From NCBI RefSeq assembly GCF_015221875.1, contig NZ_JACYGY010000002.1, forward strand, positions 805,573 to 869,572: a stretch of 64,000 nt of DNA, given 5' to 3'. The position numbers and the translations under genes were made by a program. Source of the stretch: Dyadobacter subterraneus. GTDB lineage: Bacteria; Bacteroidota; Bacteroidia; Cytophagales; Spirosomataceae. Under the pieces are notes generated by a model. It was not told where the DNA came from, searched no databases, and saw nothing but the letters and a program-made list of their open reading frames with translations. Below, piece by piece: positions 55,194 to 63,997 of this stretch (its first letter is position 1; each line of letters begins with the position of its first letter).

Positions 55194-56162
55194 TCAAATT
55201 TCAACTACAATTTTTCCTTTCGCCAGATTGCTTTCCATGTAAGTATGCGCTTCTGAAATCTGATCCAGTCTGAAAGTTTTGTCAATGTTCAGATTGATTT
55301 TTCCTTCCGCGACAGCGTCAATGAATTCCTGAAGTAAATCTTTATGCAGGTTTGCCGCATCACCCATGTAAACTGTAAGGCGTCCTAACGAGGGAATATC
55401 ACCCATTGGTGTAAATTCATTCATCGTCCAGGAACCGCCCAGAATTCCGGTCATACAGACAATTCCCTTCGGACGGATACATTGTAAAGAATCCTTTAAA
55501 GTTTCGATACCGATCAATTCAAGCACTTTATCAACGCCTTTTGGAAACAGATTTTTTAGATCTGAATTAATTTTGCCATTATCCAGCAAAACATAGTCAG
55601 CTCCGTTTTCTTTTAAGTGTTTTTCTTTTTCCGGATTTCTCGTGGTGGAAATCACAGTCAGGCCTTTTGTTTTAGCCAGTTGACAAGCCAACATACCGAT
55701 TGACGAAGTTCCGCCACGGATCAGCAATGTTTCTCCTTCTTTTATTTCCAAAGCTTCATTTAAAGATCCGGAAACAGTTTGGAACATTTCAGGAATAGCG
55801 CCTAATACTTTCCAGGGAAGATCACTTTCAAAAGGAAAAGTAATTTCTAACGGAACCGTTGCAAATTCTGCATAACCTCCATCAAAATCTCTTCCCAGGC
55901 CACCCATAATTGCAGCAATTTTCTGACCGGCTTTGTAAGTGCCTGATGGATCTTCCTCAATTTCTCCAACACATTCAATTCCCTGAATTCTTGGAAAAAC
56001 TACGTTTGGTGAGTGGCCTTGTCGTGTAAATATTTCAGATCTGTTCAATCCAAACGCTTTTATTTTTATTAATACCCAACCTTCCTTTACTTCTGGTTTC
56101 GGTTTTTCCTGAATTTCTATGACGTCGGGATTTCCTGCTTTTGTGGTTACTGCGGCTTTCAT
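55194..56162 (-). CDS. zinc-independent quinone oxidoreductase-like MDR protein
   Basis: 322 residues. Medium-chain dehydrogenase/reductase: GroES-like N-terminal domain (WVLIKIKAFGLNRSEIFTRQG) and Rossmann domain with LIRGGTSSIGMLACQLAK. The catalytic zinc cysteine and histidine of alcohol dehydrogenases are absent, as in NADPH:quinone reductases. Probably reduces quinones or enones. Lies 32 bases after an alpha/beta hydrolase gene on the same strand. Confidence 0.9.
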   Translation of the reverse strand: MKAAVTTKAGNPDVIEIQEKPKPEVKEGWVLIKIKAFGLNRSEIFTRQGHSPNVVFPRIQGIECVGEIEEDPSGTYKAGQKIAAIMGGLGRDFDGGYAEFATVPLEITFPFESDLPWKVLGAIPEMFQTVSGSLNEALEIKEGETLLIRGGTSSIGMLACQLAKTKGLTVISTTRNPEKEKHLKENGADYVLLDNGKINSDLKNLFPKGVDKVLELIGIETLKDSLQCIRPKGIVCMTGILGGSWTMNEFTPMGDIPSLGRLTVYMGDAANLHKDLLQEFIDAVAEGKINLNIDKTFRLDQISEAHTYMESNLAKGKIVVEI

Positions 56163-56194
56163 ATTTTAATAGTTTGCTGATGATTTATTTTCTT

Positions 56195-57025
56195 CTACAA
56201 GATCTTTATTTCCCCGGAGATTAAGAATTCTTTGACTTCATCCAGTGCTTTCTGCGAAGCCTCAGAATAAATATTGGCCAGGGGCCAGACATGAGTTTGA
56301 TTTTCGTAAATATTTAATACCGCATGATCCTGAATTGGTTTGATGCGATTATAAAAATTAACACTGTCGTCCAGCAAAATTTCATTCGTACTAACCAGAA
56401 TAAGTACAGGAGGAAATTGATCAATAAGAACATTTTCCGGACTGGATATTTCCAAAGGCGTTTTTCCGGAATAATCGGCGGCGGCTTGTCTCAGATATTC
56501 CGGGCTTAAAATCGGATCTATATCTCTGTTACTTTCAATGGAAGGATTATTCAACTGCAAACTGATCCATGGAGAAATAAAGACAACCTTCTCAGGCAAT
56601 TGAATATTCTGTTTCAACATTTCACCTATGGAAGAAACGATCAGGCCTGCGCCGGCACTATCACCAATTAAACTGGTTTCGTAGTCAGGATGGGTTTTAA
56701 TGACTTCTTTATATACCTGAATGACATTATTAAGCCCAGCCGGAAATGGATTTTCAGGAGCCAGGGCATAATCGATAAATAAAATTCTCCTTTGAAGTTT
56801 TTGAGAAAAGTGGCTGATCATACTTGCATGCGAATGGATCGAACCTACTGCAAATGCACCGCCGTGAAGAAAAATCGTTATATTTTTTGAGGTTTCATTT
56901 TCCGGAATAAACCAGAAACAATTTATTCCTGCGATATTATCCTGACTAATATTAACTTCTGCTGCTTTGGGATAAAGATTTCCTAGCTGGTCAAATCCAT
57001 TCCGTCTTGTTTTTATATCTTCCAT
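56195..57025 (-). CDS. alpha/beta hydrolase (HSL/carboxylesterase type)
   Basis: 276 residues. Oxyanion motif FLHGGAFAVGS, nucleophile elbow LIGDSAGAGL (Ser), and Asp/His in the C-terminal NEILLDDS and ENQTHVWP; this is the hormone-sensitive-lipase (family IV) esterase pattern. Acts on short acyl esters in the cytosol. Probably co-transcribed with the following oxidoreductase. Confidence 0.9.
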   Translation of the reverse strand: MEDIKTRRNGFDQLGNLYPKAAEVNISQDNIAGINCFWFIPENETSKNITIFLHGGAFAVGSIHSHASMISHFSQKLQRRILFIDYALAPENPFPAGLNNVIQVYKEVIKTHPDYETSLIGDSAGAGLIVSSIGEMLKQNIQLPEKVVFISPWISLQLNNPSIESNRDIDPILSPEYLRQAAADYSGKTPLEISSPENVLIDQFPPVLILVSTNEILLDDSVNFYNRIKPIQDHAVLNIYENQTHVWPLANIYSEASQKALDEVKEFLISGEIKIL

Positions 57026-57140
57026 TGCTACCCTTTTCTTATTTAATTGTTTAGATCAATTTAATAAGACAAAGGTCAAGGTTAAAGAAGAAATGGACCT
57101 ATAATTAAGTTTAAGAAATACCCTTAAGATAGTTTAAGGG

Positions 57141-57728
57141 TTATCTGTTTTTCTGTGCGATTTCTTTCCTGATTTTACTTAGGAATTCAGGCGTAATACC
57201 CAGATAGGAAGCAATTTGCGTGTTGGGCAGTCTTTGGGAAAGCTTTGGATATTGATTTAAAAAAGTAAGATAACGTTCCTCAGCCGTAGAACTGATTGCT
57301 TGTAAAACGCGGTTTTCTAACTCTACAAAACGGTTTTCAATAATCACCCTGAAATTTCTGTTGAATTTCGGGTTACTCATGAAGAGTTCAATAAGATCAG
57401 GTTTGGTGATTTGGAAGATGACCGAAGGTTCAATAGCTTCAATGAAAACACGGCTCGGTTTTTCATTGTAAAAGCTGTCAATTTCCATGATCCAGTCGTT
57501 TTCGGCAATGAATTGTAGATTATGTTCCGTGCCTTTTTGGTCAACCTGAAATTTTTTGAAACAACCTTCTGCCACAAAAGTATAATGCTTGCAAATATCC
57601 TCTTCCTGCAAAATGAACTGTCTCCGTTTAATTTTTCTTTCAACAACTCTTTTGGAAAGATCTTCCCGCTCTTCTTCATTAAGAGGAATGTAGTTGTCGA
57701 AATTTGCGAAGAGTTTTTCCAGGATCAC
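57141..57728 (-). CDS. Crp/Fnr-family transcriptional regulator
   Basis: 195 residues. Cyclic-nucleotide-binding-like beta roll (about 25-120, FVAEGCFKKFQVDQKGTEHN) lacking the cAMP-contacting arginine-serine pair, and a C-terminal HTH (LPNTQIASYLGITPEFLSKIRKEI). No cysteines for an iron-sulphur cluster. It probably controls the adjacent hydrolase/oxidoreductase pair, 115 bases downstream, from which it is separated by a promoter-sized gap. Confidence 0.9.
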   Translation of the reverse strand: MILEKLFANFDNYIPLNEEEREDLSKRVVERKIKRRQFILQEEDICKHYTFVAEGCFKKFQVDQKGTEHNLQFIAENDWIMEIDSFYNEKPSRVFIEAIEPSVIFQITKPDLIELFMSNPKFNRNFRVIIENRFVELENRVLQAISSTAEERYLTFLNQYPKLSQRLPNTQIASYLGITPEFLSKIRKEIAQKNR

Positions 57729-57874
57729 TTGATAATGATGATTGTTTGATGAAATCCATTTACTATTAGTGAGAGTAAATTAGCGAATTAATGGATATGG
57801 TTTAGTTTTTGTCAAGCAAAGATGGTCATCAGAGTATTGGAAATAATTTTTTTAGGCATTGCTCCATAGGATCA

Positions 57875-57997
57875 CCCTGTTTATAGAAATACTGATGATA
57901 TACATCTGTGCCTAATTCCGTAGGAATTTCCTGATATTGAAGGAGGCTCCGAAGGAGCCAAACCTTGCCTAGTGATAAATTCTTTCTATAAACAGGG
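57875..57997. repeat. palindromic MITE-like element, copy 1
   Basis: 123 bases with perfect 15-base terminal inverted repeats CCCTGTTTATAGAAA/TTTCTATAAACAGGG. It contains inner palindromes such as GGCTCCGAAGGAGCC. It codes for nothing. The 99 bases at 57861-57959 align without length change to 58068-58166. A further palindrome, GCCGCTCTGCGGC, follows at 57999. Confidence 0.85.
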
Positions 57998-58081
57998 AGC
58001 CGCTCTGCGGCTGCAATTCCTAATTCTTAGATTAATTCCTATTCAAGAAATCTATTTTCCTATTACCGCTCCATTGGAGCA

Positions 58082-58200
58082 TCCTGTTTATAGACATACC
58101 GATAATGTGGGTCTGTCCCTAACTCCATCGGAGTTTCCTGGTATTGCAGGAGGCTCCGATGGAGCCGGAGAAATTGGAAGGTTTGATGCAATAAACAGGA
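58082..58200. repeat. palindromic MITE-like element, copy 2
   Basis: 119 bases with 10-base terminal inverted repeats TCCTGTTTAT/ATAAACAGGA and inner palindromes CTCCATCGGAG and GGCTCCGATGGAGCC. Same orientation as copy 1 but diverged by roughly a quarter of positions. Some base changes keep the inner palindromes paired (GAAG to GATG), suggesting the folded form matters. Confidence 0.85.
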
Positions 58201-58210
58201 TACTACGATA

Positions 58211-58296
58211 GGAGCGGAATCACCTGACTGGTCACCTGCCAGCAGCCTTTGGGTTGATGCCAATGATTAAAATTTGAGATAATTAATAATATGCCT
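58211..58296 (-). pseudogene. initiator-tRNA-derived repeat, unit D (most decayed)
   Basis: Shares GGAGCGG, ATCACCTGACTGGTC (against ATCGCCTGACCGGTC in units B and C) and CCTTTGGGTT with the tRNA-derived units, followed by the AT-rich tail AATTTGAGATAATTAATAATATGCCT. No terminator hairpin of its own is left; the MITE-like copy 2 ends just before it. Confidence 0.6.
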
Positions 58297-58440
58297 GAAA
58301 ACGCAAAAAGGCCACCATCTTTCGATAGTGACCTTCTTTTCTTGTAGCGGGAGCTGGCCAGGATCGCCTGACCGGTCGAACCAGCGATCTTTGGATTATG
58401 CACCTAACGAGCAATTTTAGAATAATTAATCAAAACTCCT
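58297..58440 (-). pseudogene. initiator-tRNA-derived repeat, unit C
   Basis: 144 bases. Terminator hairpin at 58305-58333 identical in stem to that of the real tRNA, then a degenerate 3' tRNA part at about 58345-58412 (AGCGGGAGCTGG, TCGAACCAGCGATCTTTGGATTATG). Between those two blocks an 18-base insert (58358-58375) replaces two bases of the T-loop; it contains CAGG-ATCG-CCTG and the palindrome GACCGGTC. The 5' half of the tRNA is not recognisable, so it cannot make a normal tRNA. Confidence 0.85.
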
Positions 58441-58581
58441 GAAAACGCAAAAAGGCCACTATCTTTCGATAGTGATCTTCTTTTCTTGTAGCGGGAGGTG
58501 GCCAGGATCGCCTGACCGGTCGAACCAACGATCTTTGGATTAATGCCAACGGACAATTTTGAATAATTTAATAAAAGTGCC
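58441..58581 (-). pseudogene. initiator-tRNA-derived repeat, unit B
   Basis: 141 bases, head-to-tail with unit C. Terminator hairpin at 58449-58477, with a base change that turns a G-U pair into A-U and keeps the stem, then a degenerate tRNA 3' part at about 58489-58551 with the same 18-base insert (58502-58519) as unit C. Confidence 0.85.
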
Positions 58582-58589
58582 AAAAACGC

Positions 58590-58620
58590 AAAAAGGCCAC
58601 CATCTTTCGATAGTGACCTT
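58590..58620 (-). terminator. initiator tRNA terminator
   Basis: Minus strand GGTCACTATC, GAAA loop, GATGGTGGCC then TTTTT: a strong tetraloop hairpin about 10 bases after the tRNA. Confidence 0.9.
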
Positions 58621-58629
58621 TTTTTCTTG

Positions 58630-58702
<73 letters not shown>

Positions 58703-58721
58703 GTGTCGTTGAATTGGAGTG

Positions 58722-58753
58722 CAAACATACGACTAATGTTTCAATAAAAACAA
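58722..58753 (-). promoter_or_regulatory. initiator tRNA promoter
   Basis: Minus strand TTG (58751-58753), 21 bases, TATGTTTG (58722-58729), giving a start about 15 bases before the tRNA. Confidence 0.75.
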
Positions 58754-58816
58754 CTATTTTTGTAAAAAAGATTAAAAAAATATTTTCAACGACCTCCTGA
58801 CACCATCCGATTATAT

Positions 58817-60772
58817 ATGAATTTTTCCTTGTCTCCTGCCGCATTAAGGGGGCGTATACACGTTGTATTGCTGTTTAGGATACTTTGGGTTATGATTTTA
58901 TTCACAATCTGCCGTATTCTCTTTTACGCTTTTAATACAGTTTTTTTTCCTGAAATTTCTTTTGACCACGCTTTACATTTAATGAGCGGCGGGATAAAAT
59001 TTGATATCGTTGCCGTTTTTTACGTCAATATTCTTTTTATTTTTTTAATGTGTGTCCCCTTCACATTTAAATATCGAAAGGGTTACCAGAAATTTCTTGA
59101 TTATCTTTTTGTAATCACCAACAGTATTGCCATCATGGCAAACTGCATGGATTTTATTTATTACCGTTTCACAATTAAACGTACCACCTGGTCAATTCTG
59201 AAAGAATTTTCCCACCAGGATAATATGGGTTCTCTTTTTGGCGGGTTTATTTTTAGATACTGGTATGTAGCTGTGATCTGGATTTTGCTGGTGCTTTCTT
59301 TGGTTCAAATAACGCGTATTTTAAAAGTTAAAGAACGAGAAAATCTTCCGGTGTGGGCCTTTTTTCTGATTCATTCAGTGTTAATGGGAATTATTGTCGA
59401 GCTGTTTATTGGTGGAGTCCGCGGAGGTTTTGCCCATAGTATTCGTCCGATCACATTAAGTAATGCAGGAGAATATGTGAAGAAGCCAAAGGAAATGTTT
59501 ATCGTACTTAATACACCTTTCTGCATATTTAAAACAATGCGCAGATCGGATTATGAGCGGGTAAATTATTTTCCAGGACTTAAAGAAGCAGGTCAGGTTT
59601 TTAGCCCGATGCATCAGCCCGATAGCATTCAACTTCCTTTTAAACCCAAAAATGTTGTAATCCTTATCTGGGAAAGTTTTGGGAAAGAAATGGTTGGTAC
59701 CTATAACCGTGATCTTGAGAACGGAACATACAAAGGATACACGCCTTTTATTGATTCTCTGATGCAACACAGCCGGGTCAACTGGTATTCTTTTGCTAAC
59801 GGAGCGAAGTCGATTGAAGCAATTCCTTCGGTTTTGACCAGCATTCCCGGAATTAAGGAGCCATTTGTTACCATGCGTTATACCGACAACAAATTGCCAA
59901 GTTTGCCAGCCATTTTGGAAAGTAAAGGATATTCAACTTCTTTTTTCCACGGTGCGCCAAACGGTTCGATGGGATTCCAGGCTTTTGTCAATTTAATTGG
60001 TGTCCAAAAATATTATGGCAAAAATGAATATAATAATGACGCCGATTACGACGGCATCTGGGGAATTTGGGATGAAGAATTTTTGCAATATTGGGCGAAA
60101 ACAATGAATACCTTCAAAGAGCCTTTCATGAGCACGCTTTTCACGGTTTCTTCACACGATCCATACAAAGTGCCGGAACGTTATAAAGGGAAATTCCCGA
60201 CGGGGCCATTGCCCGTTTATGAAACAATGGGATATACCGATAATGCTTTACGTGCCTTTTTTGCCAAAGCTAAAACGATGCCCTGGTTTAAAAACACGAT
60301 TTTTGTCATCACAGCGGACCATGCCGCTACTTTTGCACACTATCCGAAATATCAGACATCGGTTGGAAACTTCTCCATTCCAATACTTTTTTATGCTCCC
60401 GGCGACAGTACCATGATTGGCCGTGATACGACCACTTTGGTACAACAAATCGATATAATGCCGTCAGTTTTAGGTTATCTCCATTACGATAAACCTTACT
60501 TTGCTTTCGGAAAAAATATCTTTAAGAACCCGCCGCTGAACTTTGCTGTTAACTATGACGGTGTATATCAATGGTTCAACGGACCGTATATATTGCAATT
60601 TGATGGCAAGAAAACCGTAGGTTTGTATAATTATCAGAAAGACAACCTTCTGAAAAACAATTTGAAAGATAAATTACCAGCCATACAAGGCCCGATGGAG
60701 TTGCAGGTGAAAGCTTTTGTGCAGCAATACACCAACCGTATGCTGGACGACAAGTTAACTGTAACACCGTAA
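58817..60772 (+). CDS. LTA-synthase/sulfatase-family membrane phosphotransferase
   Basis: 651 residues. Five N-terminal membrane helices (within residues 15-220), then a periplasmic alkaline-phosphatase-fold domain: VVILIWESFGKEM (metal), NGAKSIEAIPSVLTSIPG with the likely nucleophile Ser, FFHGAPNGSMGFQAF, FTVSSHDPYKVP and FVITADHAATF (metal Asp-His). LtaS relatives in Gram-negatives transfer phosphoglycerol or phosphoethanolamine to glycans or lipids; no teichoic acid is expected here, so the substrate is open. LtaS itself uses Thr. Confidence 0.9.
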   Translation: MNFSLSPAALRGRIHVVLLFRILWVMILFTICRILFYAFNTVFFPEISFDHALHLMSGGIKFDIVAVFYVNILFIFLMCVPFTFKYRKGYQKFLDYLFVITNSIAIMANCMDFIYYRFTIKRTTWSILKEFSHQDNMGSLFGGFIFRYWYVAVIWILLVLSLVQITRILKVKERENLPVWAFFLIHSVLMGIIVELFIGGVRGGFAHSIRPITLSNAGEYVKKPKEMFIVLNTPFCIFKTMRRSDYERVNYFPGLKEAGQVFSPMHQPDSIQLPFKPKNVVILIWESFGKEMVGTYNRDLENGTYKGYTPFIDSLMQHSRVNWYSFANGAKSIEAIPSVLTSIPGIKEPFVTMRYTDNKLPSLPAILESKGYSTSFFHGAPNGSMGFQAFVNLIGVQKYYGKNEYNNDADYDGIWGIWDEEFLQYWAKTMNTFKEPFMSTLFTVSSHDPYKVPERYKGKFPTGPLPVYETMGYTDNALRAFFAKAKTMPWFKNTIFVITADHAATFAHYPKYQTSVGNFSIPILFYAPGDSTMIGRDTTTLVQQIDIMPSVLGYLHYDKPYFAFGKNIFKNPPLNFAVNYDGVYQWFNGPYILQFDGKKTVGLYNYQKDNLLKNNLKDKLPAIQGPMELQVKAFVQQYTNRMLDDKLTVTP

Positions 60773-60829
60773 TAATTTCGTGGTTAATTAGCGTAAAAAT
60801 TTCTTAATCAACGAATTACAAAAAGAATT

Positions 60830-61753
60830 ATGAGCGAAAATATAATAAGTCCTGCTCCTCTACGCGATTTCCGCGCTGGATTTGTGAGCATTATTGGTAA
60901 ACCTAATGTAGGTAAATCAACGTTAATGAATGTTTTGGTGGGAGAAAAAATGTCCATCATTACTTCAAAAGCACAAACAACCCGTCACCGTATCATGGGA
61001 ATCCTGAATGGCAAACATGAAGGAATTCCTTTTCAGCTGGTTTATTCCGACACTCCGGGTGTGGTAAAACCCGCATATAAATTGCATGATTCCATGATGA
61101 CTTTTGTAAAAGGGTCGCTTGAAGATGCTGATGTTGTTTTATTTGTTACCGAAGTTGGAGAAAAAGCAGCGGATCATGAAGTGATTCCCTTGCTTCAAAG
61201 AACCAATGCACCGATTATTCTGGTGTTAAATAAAATTGATTTATCGAACGAAGAAGAACTGAAACGTAAGACAGAAGAATGGGAGAAGGAAATTCAGCCT
61301 GCGGCAATTATCCCGATTTCGGCGCTGTTGAATGCAAATGTCCAGACTTTGTTTGATGCAATTATTACCCGGTTACCATTTCATCCACCATACTTCGATG
61401 AAGATGAACTAACCGATAAACCTGAACGTTTCTTTGCTTCGGAAATCGTTCGCGAAAAAATATTTCTGAACTACCGCCAGGAAATTCCATACAGCAGCGA
61501 GGTGGTTATTTCAGAATTTAAGGAACGCGACGATATGATTGTGATCCGGGCAGAAATTCTGGTCGAACGTAAAAGCCAGAAAGGGATTATCATTGGGGAA
61601 AAAGGCGCGATGCTGAAAAAAATCGGCAGCGAGGCGCGCAAGGACATGGAAGATTTCTTTGGCAAAAAAGTTTTCCTTGAACAACATGTAAAAGTAGAAC
61701 CGGATTGGAGAAGCAAGGAAAACAAGCTTCGTCAGTTTGGATATGAAGAGTAA
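60830..61753 (+). CDS. era: GTPase Era
   Basis: 307 residues. Ribosome-assembly GTPase binding the 3' end of 16S rRNA. G1 GKPNVGKSTLMN, G3 DTPG, G4 NKID; C-terminal KH domain GIIIGEKGAMLKKIGSEAR and KVFLEQHVKVEPDW. Followed by der, another ribosome GTPase, after 114 bases. Confidence 0.97.
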   Translation: MSENIISPAPLRDFRAGFVSIIGKPNVGKSTLMNVLVGEKMSIITSKAQTTRHRIMGILNGKHEGIPFQLVYSDTPGVVKPAYKLHDSMMTFVKGSLEDADVVLFVTEVGEKAADHEVIPLLQRTNAPIILVLNKIDLSNEEELKRKTEEWEKEIQPAAIIPISALLNANVQTLFDAIITRLPFHPPYFDEDELTDKPERFFASEIVREKIFLNYRQEIPYSSEVVISEFKERDDMIVIRAEILVERKSQKGIIIGEKGAMLKKIGSEARKDMEDFFGKKVFLEQHVKVEPDWRSKENKLRQFGYEE

Positions 61754-61867
61754 GAAACGTAATTCTCAGTCTTGCAACATTATCCCGACAATCAGGGTTC
61801 TATATTAAGATAATAAGTAAATGGGTTTCTGGCCAAAAACTTTCGGGCAGGGATTAGAAAAATAAAA

Positions 61868-63178
61868 ATGGCAAATGTTATATCAATAGTAGGGCGCCCA
61901 AACGTGGGTAAATCTACACTTTTTAACCGTCTGATCGAAAGTCGCAAGGCTATCATGGATAACCAGAGCGGCGTTACACGCGATCGTCACTATGGCTATG
62001 GTGAATGGACGGATCAATATTTCACCGTGATTGATACAGGTGGATATGTAGTGGGTTCAGAAGATATTTTTGAAGGGGCAATCCGGGAACAGGTTGAACT
62101 GGCGATTGAAGAATCGACGGTAGTTTTGTTTATGGTTGATACCATGACGGGACTTACTGACCTTGACAAGGATTTTGCAAACGTATTACGTCGTTTCAAC
62201 AAACCGGTTTATCTGGTTGCTAATAAAGCTGAAACAACGGATCGTTACCAATCTGCTGCCGAGTTTTACGAACTGGGTATGAGCGACGAAATTTATCCGA
62301 TTTCTGCTCAAACTGGTTTTGGAACCGGTGATTTGCTGGATGAAGTAATTAAACATTTTGAAACGCCCGGTATTGAAGATCCGGAAGCAGGTATTCCGCG
62401 TATCGCAATTATGGGTCGTCCAAATGTTGGGAAATCTTCTTTCCTGAATGTTTTGACGGGTACTGACCGCAGTATTGTAACGGATATAGCCGGTACAACC
62501 CGCGATGCAATTCACACGCATTACAATGCTTTTGGAATGGAATTCATTTTGACGGATACGGCTGGTTTGCGTCGTAAATCCCGTGTAAATGAAGATATCG
62601 AATATTATTCAACGCTTCGTTCGATCAAAGCGATGGAAGAATCTGACGTTTGTATCATTCTTTTGGATGCAACATTAGGTTTGGAAGGACAGGATATCAC
62701 GATTATCGGTCAGGCTGATAAAGCTAAAAAAGGTATCGTGATTATGGTGAACAAGTGGGATTTGGTTGAAAAAGATTCTAAAACAGCTGATACTTTCAAA
62801 AAGCAGCTGCTGGAAAAACTTGCGCCGATGAATTATATGCCAATCATTTTTGCGTCCGTTGTTGAAAAACAGCGTATTCACCAGGTGATGGAAATGGCGA
62901 TGCAGGTTTATAAAAACAAAACAAAGAAAATCACTACTTCTAAATTGAACGACGTGATGCAGGCTGAAATTGAAAAATATCCGCCGCCGGCACATCGTGG
63001 AAAGTATATCAATATTAAATATATGATCCAGCTGCCAACGCCTTCACCGACGTTTGTGTTCTTTAGTAGTAACCCAAAACATGTGAAAGATCCTTACTTA
63101 CGTTACCTGGAAAACAGGATGCGCGAAAACTTTGACTTCGCAGGCGTACCGATCACGATTTTCTTCAGGGAAAAATAA
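61868..63178 (+). CDS. der: ribosome biogenesis GTPase Der
   Basis: 436 residues. Two tandem G domains (G1 GRPNVGKSTLFN at about residue 8 and GRPNVGKSSFLN at about 182; DTGG and DTAG; NKAE and NKWD) and the C-terminal KH-like domain (KYINIKYMIQLPTPSPTFVFF). Needed for 50S assembly. Start ATG at 61868. Confidence 0.97.
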   Translation: MANVISIVGRPNVGKSTLFNRLIESRKAIMDNQSGVTRDRHYGYGEWTDQYFTVIDTGGYVVGSEDIFEGAIREQVELAIEESTVVLFMVDTMTGLTDLDKDFANVLRRFNKPVYLVANKAETTDRYQSAAEFYELGMSDEIYPISAQTGFGTGDLLDEVIKHFETPGIEDPEAGIPRIAIMGRPNVGKSSFLNVLTGTDRSIVTDIAGTTRDAIHTHYNAFGMEFILTDTAGLRRKSRVNEDIEYYSTLRSIKAMEESDVCIILLDATLGLEGQDITIIGQADKAKKGIVIMVNKWDLVEKDSKTADTFKKQLLEKLAPMNYMPIIFASVVEKQRIHQVMEMAMQVYKNKTKKITTSKLNDVMQAEIEKYPPPAHRGKYINIKYMIQLPTPSPTFVFFSSNPKHVKDPYLRYLENRMRENFDFAGVPITIFFREK

Positions 63179-63209
63179 GAAGCTAATAACTTCAAATTGA
63201 TAATTATTG

Positions 63210-63242
63210 AAAAATGCCGACAAATCTCTTGTCGGCATTTTT
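63210..63242 (+). terminator. der terminator
   Basis: AAAAATGCCGACAA/TTGTCGGCATTTTT, a perfect 14-bp stem with a 5-base loop. Confidence 0.93.
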
Positions 63243-63430
63243 CGTTTTATCGTCGAAATGATATGGTTTGGAGACCGAATAATCACTTTCATCTTTTTTT
63301 ATTTTCGTCGTGCAACCTTTGTTATTAATTTTCCATCATTAAAAAAGACGGATTAAACCGTCAGATTGCCGTTTTTAACAAATCGTAAAAAAATATTTCA
63401 AAAAAAATGTTAAAAACAAGGTACTATGTA

Positions 63431-63462
63431 TTGCAATGTACCTGATAAAACATATATATTTG
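63431..63462 (+). promoter_or_regulatory. promoter of the last gene
   Basis: TTG at 63431, 21 bases, TATATTTG at 63455-63462: a textbook Bacteroidota promoter giving a leader of about 60 bases. The rest of the 63243-63529 spacer is AT-rich with no other feature seen. Confidence 0.75.
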
Positions 63463-63529
63463 TACTGTCAATTAGTTACAAGGATTTTTGAACAGCGATA
63501 TTCTCTAAAAGACTGAAAATAACATAGCC

Positions 63530-63934
63530 ATGAAAACCATAAAATTACTTATCGTCCTTTTCCTTTTCAGCCTTCAGGTTAATGCTACCGGCTACTCTCA
63601 CAACATGTTTGTAGCACACAAAAAACTGCAGGCTGGAAAAGAGTATCGTGAAGTAAAAGAACATGTTGCGAAACAAACACCTGCAAAAACAGTTGTGAAC
63701 AAAACCGTAATTATCCAATCAGGACAATCAGCGATTTCTTACACAAAAAATCTTGCAACGAAAGTGAGCAACATGGTTACGCTGAACGAAAGAATATTGG
63801 AAGAAGGACCGGTTGCTCTTTTTGAAAGCGAAGAAGATGAGGAAATTAATAATTCTATTGCAACTAAATTGGCAGGTTTGATCAAACAGGTTATCTACGC
63901 TTTTGTAGGTTCACCTTCATTATCAAAATCATAA
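63530..63934 (+). CDS. small secreted protein, unknown function
   Basis: 134 residues. Signal peptide MKTIKLLIVLFLFSLQVNA, then a basic segment (KKLQAGKEYREVKEHVAKQ), a hydroxyl- and valine-rich middle, and an acidic stretch (LFESEEDEEIN) before a hydrophobic C-terminal helix (SIATKLAGLIKQVIYAFVG) ending SPSLSKS. No known domain recognised. It has its own strong promoter and terminator, so it is a real and probably well-expressed gene. Confidence 0.75.
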   Translation: MKTIKLLIVLFLFSLQVNATGYSHNMFVAHKKLQAGKEYREVKEHVAKQTPAKTVVNKTVIIQSGQSAISYTKNLATKVSNMVTLNERILEEGPVALFESEEDEEINNSIATKLAGLIKQVIYAFVGSPSLSKS

Positions 63935-63961
63935 GATCAGAGTAAAATTGTAATTAAGTTC

Positions 63962-63997
63962 AGCAGGTATGATTTATGAATCATACCTGCTTTTTTT
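63962..63997 (+). terminator. terminator of the last gene
   Basis: AGCAGGTATGAT, 6-base loop, ATCATACCTGCT then TTTTTT. Confidence 0.93.

Noticed and set aside
57959..58020. Possible insertion sequence at the palindromes
   Set aside because: No transposase frame is present anywhere in 57729-58816; only non-coding palindromic elements are seen.
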